Below, in pieces: positions 28,584-35,549 of a stretch of DNA of 64,000 nt. Within the stretch, counting starts at the first letter, position 1. Each line of letters begins with the position of its first letter. Location of the stretch: contig NZ_RQEY01000005.1 in assembly GCF_004770105.1 (NCBI RefSeq), forward strand, positions 62,001-126,000. The letters run 5' to 3'. The notes under the pieces were generated by a model. The model was given only the letters and a program-made list of their open reading frames with translations, was not told the origin of the DNA and did no database searches. A program made the translations under genes and the position numbers. This DNA is from Leptospira andrefontaineae. GTDB taxonomy: Bacteria; Spirochaetota; Leptospiria; Leptospirales; Leptospiraceae.

Positions 28584-29558
28584 TTGATTCCCATCCTTAT
28601 CACAGAGGGAGACCCTTGTGGGATCGGGCCTGAAATTCTTCAGATGTCTTGGGAGAAGTTGAAAACCTTCTCCGGGCAAAGACAAATCCTACTCATTAGT
28701 TCCAATTCTTCTCTTTCTTATCCTGGTTGGCAGGAGATCCAAGATCCGTTTTTACTCAGCTCTCCTGGGCTTTATCTTTGGAGAACCTCCGCACTTTCTT
28801 CATCTGAACAAAAATCTTTGGTGATCGGTAAGCCTGGTTCTACATCCGGTAAGGCTGCATTTGCAAGTTTAGAAGAAGCGATCCGCATCCAAAAGAAGAT
28901 CGGTGGCAACTTGATTACACTTCCATTAAGTAAAGAATGGGTGATCAAGGCCGGAGTAAAAAAATTCACGGGACATACGGAATATCTGGCAGAAGTATAT
29001 AAGAAAAAAACGTATATGCTTATGGCAGGAAAAGAACTGAATGTCCTTCCATTAACAACTCATGTTCCATTGAAGAAGGTACCTTCTTATTTAAAGAAGA
29101 TCCACTTATCCAGTTTCATCTCTGCAGTCGGTTCTGCTCCTATCTCAAAAGGAAAAATCGCATTCTTAGGTTTAAACCCTCATGCAGGAGAAGGTGGAAA
29201 AGTCGGCGACGAAGAGAAGAAGATACTAATGCCGATCATCTCAAAGATGAGGAAGGCCGGCTTAGATGTTACGGACCCGATCTCTGCAGATAGTGCGTTT
29301 AGCGAAACTTCCAGGGCAAAATATTCTTTGTTTTTGGCATGTTACCATGACCAAGGGCTCATCCCATTCAAAATGTGGGAGGGAAAATTTGGAGTGAATG
29401 TAACTTTGGGACTGGATTTTATCAGGGTTTCTCCGGATCATGGGACTGCTTTTGATATCGCAGGTCTCGGAAAAGCGGATCCGGAGAGTTTTCTGCAATG
29501 TTTAGAGTGGGTGTCCGGGCGGATTTCTGCCGAAAATGATCTTAGGAGATCTCATTGA
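28584..29558 (+). CDS. pdxA: 4-hydroxythreonine-4-phosphate dehydrogenase
   Basis: 324 residues. TTG start at 28584; the N-terminus IPILITEGDPCGIGPEIL matches the family. It oxidises 4-hydroxy-threonine-phosphate with NAD, a step in the DXP-dependent pyridoxal phosphate pathway. Metal-binding histidines are visible: HTEYLAEVY, CYHDQGLIPFKM and SPDHGTAFDIAG. The dimer's Gly-rich KTYMLMAGKELNVLPLTTHVPL fits. The stop overlaps the next gene. The DXP used by this pathway is also the substrate of dxr, encoded at the far end of this window, which is a pathway link only. Confidence 0.93.
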   Translation: MIPILITEGDPCGIGPEILQMSWEKLKTFSGQRQILLISSNSSLSYPGWQEIQDPFLLSSPGLYLWRTSALSSSEQKSLVIGKPGSTSGKAAFASLEEAIRIQKKIGGNLITLPLSKEWVIKAGVKKFTGHTEYLAEVYKKKTYMLMAGKELNVLPLTTHVPLKKVPSYLKKIHLSSFISAVGSAPISKGKIAFLGLNPHAGEGGKVGDEEKKILMPIISKMRKAGLDVTDPISADSAFSETSRAKYSLFLACYHDQGLIPFKMWEGKFGVNVTLGLDFIRVSPDHGTAFDIAGLGKADPESFLQCLEWVSGRISAENDLRRSH

Positions 29559-30022
29559 TGTTTCTCGCCCAGTCAGGTTCCTTATTGCAGCAGATCGTAT
29601 TTCCCATTTTTTTGATTTGGTTCGTTGGTTTGACTTTGGTATTGATCCGAAATGATATAGAGATCATTTGGAAGATCGCTACATTTTTCGTTTTCGTATT
29701 TTACTTCTTCCAATTCTTTCCTGAATTAAAAGAAGCTTATGAAAGATTATCTAAATCTTATCCTTCCGAGATTTTGAGCTGGCTCTATGGGATCCCGAGA
29801 GCGATTTATTTTTTCCTATTATTCCTTTGGCCAATCGCAGTAATCCGCATGTATTACACTGCTTCTCCTGTTTTAGCCAATATGACTGCGAGGACTTTGG
29901 TTGCAGCGACCTTGGCGTATTGGATTTTCTTTTTGGTGTATCATCAGTTCACGGGGCAGATCGATGAGTTTTTTAAGACAAAGTTTATTGAATGGATTAC
30001 GATCGTTCCGACTGGGAAGTGA
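29558..30022 (+). CDS. Small integral membrane protein
   Basis: 154 residues from the ATG at 29558, with AGGAG nine bases upstream. Four hydrophobic segments: LLQQIVFPIFLIWFVGLTLVLI, IWKIATFFVFVFYFFQFF, AIYFFLLFLWPIAVI and TLVAATLAYWIFFLVYHQF. It overlaps the pdxA stop by one base, so it is coupled to it. I do not recognise the family, and the N- and C-terminal loops carry no motif. The direct coupling with pdxA suggests co-expression, not necessarily a vitamin B6 role. Confidence 0.65.
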   Translation: MFLAQSGSLLQQIVFPIFLIWFVGLTLVLIRNDIEIIWKIATFFVFVFYFFQFFPELKEAYERLSKSYPSEILSWLYGIPRAIYFFLLFLWPIAVIRMYYTASPVLANMTARTLVAATLAYWIFFLVYHQFTGQIDEFFKTKFIEWITIVPTGK

Positions 30023-30084
30023 GAAGGTTTTTCTTTTATCTTAAAAGCTAAAAACCGTTTCAATAAAAGTATTCAAACTCATTA

Positions 30085-30705
30085 ATGATCCGTTATAAAA
30101 GATTTATTATAACTAGTTCCTTTCTTCTCTTTCTTTTTTGTCACAAAGAACCGCAAAACAATCAATTGCTATATCCTATTGAAATGCCCGGAGTCTGGAA
30201 GGAGGTAGGTGTTAACGATTTACGATCCGGAAATACTTTCGTCTTTTCTAAAAGAGGAGCTGTTGTTTATTATATAGATCCAGCTATTTGTGTAAAAAAA
30301 GAGAGAGCAATGATTGGAGAATATGTTCTCAGCAAAATAGGGCTTCATATTTATTTTTATAAATTTCTCCAGTTGGAAGGCGGCAATCTGGAAAAAATCG
30401 AAAAGAAATGCGGATCGGGAGATCCTAATGTAAAACTCGATGAGAAGCTCGTTATCTTAAATATGGGTAGTATGAAATTAATAGGCTTTGGCGACTTTAA
30501 ACAGAAGAAGACAAACTTTGATTTTGAGGATCTTACTACCTTTGAGACAGGTGGAAACGAATTTTATAAATTTAGTATATTCCCTGAACACTTCCAAGAG
30601 ATAGTCGATCATGAAGTTAAGGATGACAGAAGACTAATTCTTAAAAATCAGCATGTATTTATTCGGAATAATACGGGAAAAGATATGCAGGTTAGTTTTG
30701 ATTAG
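30085..30705 (+). CDS. Putative lipoprotein
   Basis: 206 residues. The N-terminus MIRYKRFIITSSFLLFLFCHKEP has a basic n-region, a hydrophobic core and a Cys after LFLF, a spirochaetal lipobox. The mature part is mixed alpha/beta and Lys-rich, with a few aromatic residues. The motif NVKLDEKLVILNMGSMKLIGFGDFKQKK suggests a beta-sandwich, but I see no known domain. It converges on another lipoprotein gene with a hairpin between them. Function unknown. Confidence 0.6.
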   Translation: MIRYKRFIITSSFLLFLFCHKEPQNNQLLYPIEMPGVWKEVGVNDLRSGNTFVFSKRGAVVYYIDPAICVKKERAMIGEYVLSKIGLHIYFYKFLQLEGGNLEKIEKKCGSGDPNVKLDEKLVILNMGSMKLIGFGDFKQKKTNFDFEDLTTFETGGNEFYKFSIFPEHFQEIVDHEVKDDRRLILKNQHVFIRNNTGKDMQVSFD

Positions 30706-30744
30706 ATATATGTTTCGGAAAAACTAATTTTTATAATAACTCAT

Positions 30745-30777
30745 CATCCGCTCCAATTCGAATTCCTTGAGCGGATG
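30745..30777. terminator. Hairpin between convergent lipoprotein genes
   Basis: CATCCGCTC and GAGCGGATG form a perfect nine-base stem with a loop containing AATTCGAATT. There is no long T-run on either side, so it is at best a weak two-way terminator. It lies in the 100-base gap between the convergent stops. Confidence 0.4.
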
Positions 30778-30804
30778 CCTATACTTGCTAAAAAAAATAT
30801 CTTC

Positions 30805-31308
30805 CTATTTGGTTCCTGTTTGAAACTCATTTACAAATAGGACATGTTCCTTTCCAAAGGTATTATACTCTCCGAAAAATACGAACAAGGCAATAGAGTC
30901 CCCTTTTTTTACTTCTTGGTGAAGAAAGGGAACCAGGTTTTCCTGAAAGAGCAAAGTGAAGCTCTTATTTTTCACCTTCATCTTGAGTTCGTATTTGAAT
31001 AGAGCTACATATCTAGGGTCTAAATTAATAAACTTAGAAAGAACTTGAGCAGATCCCAGGGACTCTTTTGAAATGCCTTTCGGAAATTCAGTCCATTTCA
31101 TTTGGATTCTATATTTATTTGTAAATATGGACAATCCATGGTCTTTTTCGGCATCTACTCCGTCAGTCAGCTTTATGATTTCTTCAAAAGAAGATGGGAG
31201 ATAGCTTGCAAAGTTGAATCCAGATGGAACTTCCTGCTGCTTGACATTCCCAGAACTACAAGTATAAAAGAAGGAAACAAAATAAATAACACACAGAACT
31301 TTTTTCAT
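30805..31308 (-). CDS. Putative lipoprotein, small
   Basis: 167 residues. MKKVLCVIYFVSFFYTCSSGNVKQQEV is a lipoprotein signal peptide; the Cys after FYT would be lipidated. The mature part begins with a Ser/Gly-rich linker and then has mixed beta/alpha elements (YRIQMKWTEFPKGISKESLGSAQVLSKFINLDPRYVALFKYELKMK). I do not recognise it. It is divergent from the ArsR gene, with a 266-base gap that contains a palindrome at 31367-31381. Confidence 0.6.
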   Translation of the reverse strand: MKKVLCVIYFVSFFYTCSSGNVKQQEVPSGFNFASYLPSSFEEIIKLTDGVDAEKDHGLSIFTNKYRIQMKWTEFPKGISKESLGSAQVLSKFINLDPRYVALFKYELKMKVKNKSFTLLFQENLVPFLHQEVKKGDSIALFVFFGEYNTFGKEHVLFVNEFQTGTK

Positions 31309-31574
31309 TGAACCTCTGAGAATTCCGCTAAACCTTATATACTCAAATTCGGAAATTCGATTTTAGGTATATTTAATATACTGGATTTTTATGGATAGTG
31401 GAATTTCTTTCTTCACTGCCGAGTCTGCGTCAATTCTAAACATTCCAAATGTATTAAAGTCGGTAGATAGAATCATCCATCCAATGGAGGATTGTCGAAT
31501 AAATCACTCGATCCGGATCCAAAACCGATGAAATTTGAATTGAAATTATCTTAACCTAATTCCACATCCAATTT

Positions 31575-31904
31575 GTGGGAATTACCAAGACAGAGTTATT
31601 CAATAAGAGGCAGAATAAGATTGCCTCCTATGCAAAGGCCCTTGGGCATCCGGCCCGTATTGCAATCCTCGAGTCTATCCTCAAAAGAAAAGCCTGCATT
31701 TGTGGTGACTTAGTCGACGAATTAGGGCTTGCCCAGGCCACGATCTCCCAGCACCTAAAAGCGCTGAAGGAGGTGGGTATTTTGCAAGGGACCATAGATG
31801 GCTCTTCTGTATGCTATTGTATCAATATAAAAACATGGGAAGAGATTGGAGGTTATTTTGGTCCATTGCTTACCCAGATCCCCGAAAGCGGAAATTCCTG
31901 CTAA
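31575..31904 (+). CDS. ArsR-family transcriptional repressor
   Basis: 109 residues, start GTG at 31575. The winged helix-turn-helix core LGHPARIAILESI-LKRKACICGDLVDELGLAQATISQHLKALKEVGILQGTIDGSSVCYCIN is a classic ArsR/SmtB fold. ACICGDL, just before the recognition helix, places two cysteines where arsenite-binding ArsR proteins have CVC. A C-terminal cysteine in PESGNSC may add a third ligand. By analogy with family members it would release DNA when bound to As(III), Sb(III) or another soft metal; this is inference. No Shine-Dalgarno sequence is seen. The gene is followed by an ATP-grasp gene with a palindrome between them. Confidence 0.88.
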   Translation: MGITKTELFNKRQNKIASYAKALGHPARIAILESILKRKACICGDLVDELGLAQATISQHLKALKEVGILQGTIDGSSVCYCINIKTWEEIGGYFGPLLTQIPESGNSC

Positions 31905-31916
31905 AACCGCTTGACT

Positions 31917-31948
31917 ATTAATCGTAATATTGCGATTTAACGATTAAT
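31917..31948. promoter_or_regulatory. Palindromic operator before the ATP-grasp gene
   Basis: ATTAATCGT at 31917-31925 and ACGATTAAT at 31940-31948 are perfect nine-base inverted repeats. Within the spacer lies a smaller TAATCG/CGATT pair around TAATATTG. The right arm ends at the ATG of the next gene (31947). A TTGACT hexamer at 31911 could be a -35 box, with GATTTA 17 bases later. This fits an ArsR-type operator-promoter that represses a leaderless transcript, but the regulator is inferred. Confidence 0.6.
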
Positions 31949-33206
31949 GTCTTCTTTAGCAGAAATATTAAATGAAAAATGTTCTTGTTCTACTTTGAAT
32001 AAAGAACGCCTAAATGCGGAAGCATACAAATTCACAGTTCCCGAAGTAAGAGCCCAAGGGATCGAACATTTTTATTCCGAAACACCTTCCTTCATTAATA
32101 TTTCGGATAAGAATAAGATCCGCCAAATTCTCAATTCTATCCGGAACGCTTTACGTTTGCCTGAACTAAGAGATCGAATTTTATCGAATTATGATCCCGA
32201 AGTTAGGGCGGGAAATATTACAGGAGGAGTATTTCTTAGTTTAGATTTTCATCATACAAAAGAAGGCCCTAAGCTCATCGAGATTAATACGAACGCGGGC
32301 GGGGCTTATTTACAGCTAAAACTTTTAGAAGCACAGATTAAATGTTGTGAGATCGTTGATATTGCTATTCAGAATGCGGAAGCTCTCCGAAATTTAGAAG
32401 AAAAATTCTATTCTATATTTCTTGATGAATGGAACTCCAATGGGCGGCCCGGAAGACCGGACTTTATTGCTATCGTGGACGAAAATCCTTCCGGTCAGTT
32501 CTTATATCCTGAGTTCTTGCTATTTAGAGATCTATTCAGATCCAAAGGTATCCGCTCTGAAATTTTAGATCCGAGTCAAATCGAACGAATCGGAGATAGT
32601 CTTTATTTCGAGGGAGAGAAGATCGATTTGATCTATAATAGATTGACCGATTTTCATTTATCAGAAGTTCCGAATTCTAAAATTCGAGAGGTTTGGCAGA
32701 ATGGAAATGTAATCATCACTCCGAACCCGATTGATTACGATTTATATGCTCGAAAAACAAATCTAAACGTTCTTTCGGATAATGAATTTCTGATAAAGGC
32801 AGGTCTTAATAAGAAGGATTCGGAAATCTTAATATCAGCTATTCCGGATACCAAAATCGTAACCTCTGCGAACGCAAGCGAACTCTGGGAGAAACGAAAG
32901 AGTATATTCTTTAAACCTAAAGAAGGTTTCGGCAGTAAGGCAACCTATTACGGAGGAAAACTTACAAAGAATAAGTTTTCTGAGATCGTAAATGGAGAAT
33001 ATATAAGTCAGGAGTTTGTTCCGCCTTCCGTTCGTGTCACATCCATTTCTGGAGAAGAAAAAGAATTAAAAATGGATATCAGGGCATATATTTATAAGGA
33101 TGAGATCTTAGTTTTAGCAAGTCGCTTATACCAAGGCCAGACTACGAATTTCAGGACTCCTGGAGGAGGATTTTCTCCTTTGTATACATTGCCTGAGATT
33201 GTATAA
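31947..33206 (+). CDS. ATP-grasp-like ligase, family unknown
   Basis: 419 residues. Two regions carry ATP-grasp-like features. Near residues 115-130, KLIEINTNAGGAYLQ has the E-x-N metal-binding pattern. The C-terminal third has IFFKPKEGFGSKATYYGG (Lys/Gly loop), ISQEFVPPSVRV and DIRAYIYKDEILVLASRLYQGQTTNFRTPGGGFSPL. The order metal site first, lysine and lid later suggests a circularly permuted ATP-grasp, as in glutathionylspermidine synthase relatives. Such enzymes join a carboxylate to an amine or thiol. The N-terminus contains CSCS; Cys-rich N-termini are not standard in the family. The neighbouring ArsR genes suggest a metal or thiol-stress role. The substrate is not known. No Shine-Dalgarno sequence is seen; the start overlaps a palindrome. 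Confidence 0.7.
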   Translation: MSSLAEILNEKCSCSTLNKERLNAEAYKFTVPEVRAQGIEHFYSETPSFINISDKNKIRQILNSIRNALRLPELRDRILSNYDPEVRAGNITGGVFLSLDFHHTKEGPKLIEINTNAGGAYLQLKLLEAQIKCCEIVDIAIQNAEALRNLEEKFYSIFLDEWNSNGRPGRPDFIAIVDENPSGQFLYPEFLLFRDLFRSKGIRSEILDPSQIERIGDSLYFEGEKIDLIYNRLTDFHLSEVPNSKIREVWQNGNVIITPNPIDYDLYARKTNLNVLSDNEFLIKAGLNKKDSEILISAIPDTKIVTSANASELWEKRKSIFFKPKEGFGSKATYYGGKLTKNKFSEIVNGEYISQEFVPPSVRVTSISGEEKELKMDIRAYIYKDEILVLASRLYQGQTTNFRTPGGGFSPLYTLPEIV

Positions 33207-33248
33207 TACCAAAGAATATTGAATCTATAACCTATTTCCTTTCTTACT

Positions 33249-33929
33249 TTAGTTTTCTCTTAGTTTAGTCAGCCGAAGTCCTATATTCGAAAATTCCAAA
33301 GGACCTTGGGAGATACGATATGCATCCAGTCCCTTCTTCCTTAAGATTTCCACTGCTTCCTTTGAAAGAATACAATACTTTCCACGGCAGTAGGCCACGA
33401 TCTTTTTGCGTTTAGGTAGGCTGTCCAATTTGGATTTGAGCTCGTTTAGCGGTATGGATACCGAACCGGGAACATGTCCAGAATTATATTCGTTTTCCGG
33501 CCTTACATCCAGAAGAAGTACGTCTTTTGAGGATACACGTTTTAGAAAATCCTTATAATCCAATTCTTTTAACTCGTTCTCCGGATTGAAAAAAGAATCC
33601 ATTTCAACTTGTATTTCCGCGTTGAACTCTTGACCTATAGAGGAGATCGTATGGAAAATAGTAAGTCCCGCTTTTTCTATTTGGTAAAAAATACTTCGAC
33701 CTTCCTTCCTATCTCTTACTAGTCTCGTTTCCTTTAAGACCTGTAGATGGTGGGAAGTCGCAGCGACGCTCATGCCAATCTCTTTAGACAAAAGATCTAC
33801 GTTCTTTTCCGCTTGAACAAGAAGATCCAATAGTTCTATACGTTTTGGGTCGGAAAGTGCCTTTCCGTATTTGGAAAGGGAAGAATAGATGAAATTCTTA
33901 AATTCCCTTCCGGTTTTCGAATTGTTCAT
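33249..33929 (-). CDS. ArsR repressor fused to a rhodanese domain
   Basis: 226 residues. Residues 20-90 are an ArsR winged helix (KALSDPKRIELLDLLVQAEKNVDLLSKEIGMSVAATSHHLQVLKE). Unlike the other ArsR here, it has no Cys near the recognition helix. Residues 125-220 are a rhodanese domain with DVLLLDVRPENEYNSGHVPGSVSIPLNE and the active-site loop VAYCRGKYC, where the first Cys would carry a persulfide. ArsR-rhodanese fusions are known in several phyla and fit a sensor of sulfane sulfur or thiol state; the exact signal here is inference. It is divergent from a methyltransferase gene, and the gap holds two palindromes. Confidence 0.88.
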   Translation of the reverse strand: MNNSKTGREFKNFIYSSLSKYGKALSDPKRIELLDLLVQAEKNVDLLSKEIGMSVAATSHHLQVLKETRLVRDRKEGRSIFYQIEKAGLTIFHTISSIGQEFNAEIQVEMDSFFNPENELKELDYKDFLKRVSSKDVLLLDVRPENEYNSGHVPGSVSIPLNELKSKLDSLPKRKKIVAYCRGKYCILSKEAVEILRKKGLDAYRISQGPLEFSNIGLRLTKLREN

Positions 33930-33937
33930 ATTTCCTC

Positions 33938-33965
33938 AAATATTCAAATATACATTTGAATATTT
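33938..33965. promoter_or_regulatory. Perfect palindrome 1 in divergent promoter
   Basis: AAATATTCAAAT at 33938-33949 and ATTTGAATATTT at 33954-33965 are exact inverted repeats around ATAC. It lies nine bases from the start codon of the ArsR-rhodanese gene and is consistent with an ArsR-family operator. Confidence 0.75.
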
Positions 33966-33990
33966 GATTGACATTAGTCAATCAAATATT
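33959..33990. promoter_or_regulatory. Perfect palindrome 2 in divergent promoter
   Basis: AATATTTGATTGAC at 33959-33972 and GTCAATCAAATATT at 33977-33990 are exact 14-base inverted repeats around ATTA. It overlaps palindrome 1 by seven bases and lies just before the methyltransferase ribosome binding site (AGGA) and ATG at 34004. Two adjacent sites would let one repressor silence both directions. Confidence 0.75.
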
Positions 33991-34003
33991 AGAAATAGGA
34001 TTT

Positions 34004-34579
34004 ATGAAAGTTAGGGATAGCGGAATGCCAGAAGCAGCTTACTGGGACACACTTTTCGATGTCTCGTTGGCATTGGAAAGAATGGATTTGATCCGAATAA
34101 ACGGGAATATCGTGGAATTCGGTTCCGGATACGGGACTTTTACCCTTCCGCTCGCGGATAAAAATAAAAGTACTATTCTTGCTTTCGAAATCGAACCGGA
34201 ACTGGTTCGGGAATTAATGGAAAAGGCGAATTTATACCATTATGAAAATATTTCGGTTCGTGAAAGGGATATTGTAGCTTCAGGGACCGGGTTGGAGGGA
34301 AACTCCGTGGACTACGTAATGATCTTTAATTTATTACATCATGAAGATCCTGTTTCCATTTTAAAAGAGGCGTTTCGGATTTTAAAACCTAGAGGAATTG
34401 CTGGACTCATGCATTGGAATTATGATCCTAATACTCCCCGAGGACCTAAGATGGAGATCCGTCCTAAACCTGATGAGATTTATAGTTGGGCTATCAAAGC
34501 AGGATTTAAAATTGATTCGGAAAAACCTATCGATCTGCCTCCTTATCATTATGGGTTTATCGCTACTAAACCTATGTAA
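34004..34579 (+). CDS. Class I SAM-dependent methyltransferase in ArsR regulon
   Basis: 191 residues starting at the ATG at 34004, which has AGGA seven bases upstream. An earlier in-frame TTG at 33968 lies inside palindrome 2 and is rejected. SAM-binding motifs: IVEFGSGYGTFTLPLA, then ILAFEIEPELVRELM, IVASGTGLEGNSVDYVMIFNLLHHEDP and IAGLMHWNYDP. It contains no cysteine, so it is not an ArsM-type arsenite methyltransferase, which needs conserved Cys residues. The substrate is unknown. It sits under the same palindromes as the ArsR-rhodanese gene and is likely induced by the same signal. Confidence 0.85.
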   Translation: MKVRDSGMPEAAYWDTLFDVSLALERMDLIRINGNIVEFGSGYGTFTLPLADKNKSTILAFEIEPELVRELMEKANLYHYENISVRERDIVASGTGLEGNSVDYVMIFNLLHHEDPVSILKEAFRILKPRGIAGLMHWNYDPNTPRGPKMEIRPKPDEIYSWAIKAGFKIDSEKPIDLPPYHYGFIATKPM

Positions 34580-34606
34580 AAAATTCGCGTCTAATCCCAG
34601 ACGCGA
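34578..34606 (-). terminator. Intrinsic terminator of the hydroxylase gene
   Basis: TCGCGTCT (34585-34592) and AGACGCGA (34599-34606) form a perfect eight-base stem with a six-base loop. Read on the minus strand, it is followed by AATTTTTTAC, a T-run. It lies 20 bases after the stop of the minus-strand gene at 34626 and also just after the plus-strand methyltransferase stop, but the T-run serves only the minus strand. Confidence 0.75.
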
Positions 34607-34625
34607 CGAACTATCATTGTTTCTA

Positions 34626-35444
34626 TTAGGTTTTAATTTCTTGTAGTTGTGTTTGCTTGCGTTCTTTATTCGTTATCTTCGCAAAAGTTTTTTCGTACTC
34701 CGGATGAACTGTTCCAAAGAGATAATCCCAAACTGTGGTATAAAGTCCGTAATTATATCTGAAACTTTGGTGGTGCATATCATGGTTGGTATTTGAATTT
34801 ACCAATTTTAAGATCTTATTCGTTCCCATCCAGCTTGGGAAAATTTCATATCCGCTATGACCTAGAACATTCCGTATGATCTGAAAAGTCATAAAGATCA
34901 TCAAGGCCAGAGGATGGACAGGAAAGATTGAAGCCACGATCGGCATGATGAGAGAATGGATCAAAGCCTCCCAGGGATGAAAAGAGTAGGCCGTCCAAGG
35001 AGAAGGTGTGACTGAATCATGATGCACCTTATGAACTCTTTTATAGAATAGGCGAGTATGCATTAATCTATGAGTCCAGTAAAAATAAAAATCTTGTATG
35101 CCTAAGATCAATATTGTGCTTAAGATCAGATACCCCCATCCATAATCTTCTATACGTTCGTAAAACTTAAAGTAGCCGTATTTTCTAAATAAGAATACGA
35201 TCAGAGTTACCGAAGTATAAACGATTACTGAAGAAACAGAATATAAGAATTCTTTTCTAAACTGAGATGGTTTTGCATTCTTATCTTGGATCTTTCTAAA
35301 TTGAAACGGATGTTTCCAAATATAGAAAATCAAAAACGCGATACCCGCAAATATAAAGTATCTTAGAAAATCTATTAGGAATATGATTGGGATTTGGGGA
35401 ACCAAATCCATCATGTATTGAAATAATTGTTTGTGAAAGCACAT
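34626..35444 (-). CDS. Di-iron fatty acid hydroxylase / sterol desaturase family protein
   Basis: 272 residues. At least three membrane segments (LIDFLRYFIFAGIAFLIFYIW; SVIVYTSVTLIVFLF; LILSTILILGIQDFYFYW) precede the His-box cluster. The boxes are HRLMH and HKVHHDS before the last helices, and HDMHHQSF near the C-terminus. These eight-histidine arrays bind two irons and use oxygen to hydroxylate or desaturate lipids at the membrane. The substrate is not known. The start may be 35444 or the internal ATG near 35414 (MMDLVPQ). The AraC regulator gene 105 bases upstream on the same strand may control it. Confidence 0.87.
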   Translation of the reverse strand: MCFHKQLFQYMMDLVPQIPIIFLIDFLRYFIFAGIAFLIFYIWKHPFQFRKIQDKNAKPSQFRKEFLYSVSSVIVYTSVTLIVFLFRKYGYFKFYERIEDYGWGYLILSTILILGIQDFYFYWTHRLMHTRLFYKRVHKVHHDSVTPSPWTAYSFHPWEALIHSLIMPIVASIFPVHPLALMIFMTFQIIRNVLGHSGYEIFPSWMGTNKILKLVNSNTNHDMHHQSFRYNYGLYTTVWDYLFGTVHPEYEKTFAKITNKERKQTQLQEIKT

Positions 35445-35527
35445 GTTCGATCCTTCGCTCCTGTGTCGGATTTGATGGATTAGAACATTTTTTCAGATTT
35501 GAATCCGATGGATTTCGGACAATGTCT

Positions 35528-35547
35528 GATCGATTCCGGATTCGATC
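35528..35547. promoter_or_regulatory. Near-perfect palindrome between AraC and hydroxylase genes
   Basis: GATCGA-T-TCCGGA-T-TCGATC is symmetrical at 18 of 20 positions. It lies 105-85 bases before the hydroxylase start and near the 3' end of the AraC gene. It may be a transcription factor site or a weak stem; either reading is tentative. Confidence 0.35.
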
Positions 35548-35549
35548 GG

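Noticed and set aside
33968..34003. TTG start of the methyltransferase at 33968
   Set aside because: It lies inside palindrome 2 and lacks a ribosome site. The ATG at 34004 has AGGA and gives a complete methyltransferase domain.
34004..34579. Arsenite methyltransferase (ArsM) identity
   Set aside because: The protein has no cysteine, while ArsM enzymes depend on conserved cysteines. It is only a general class I methyltransferase.
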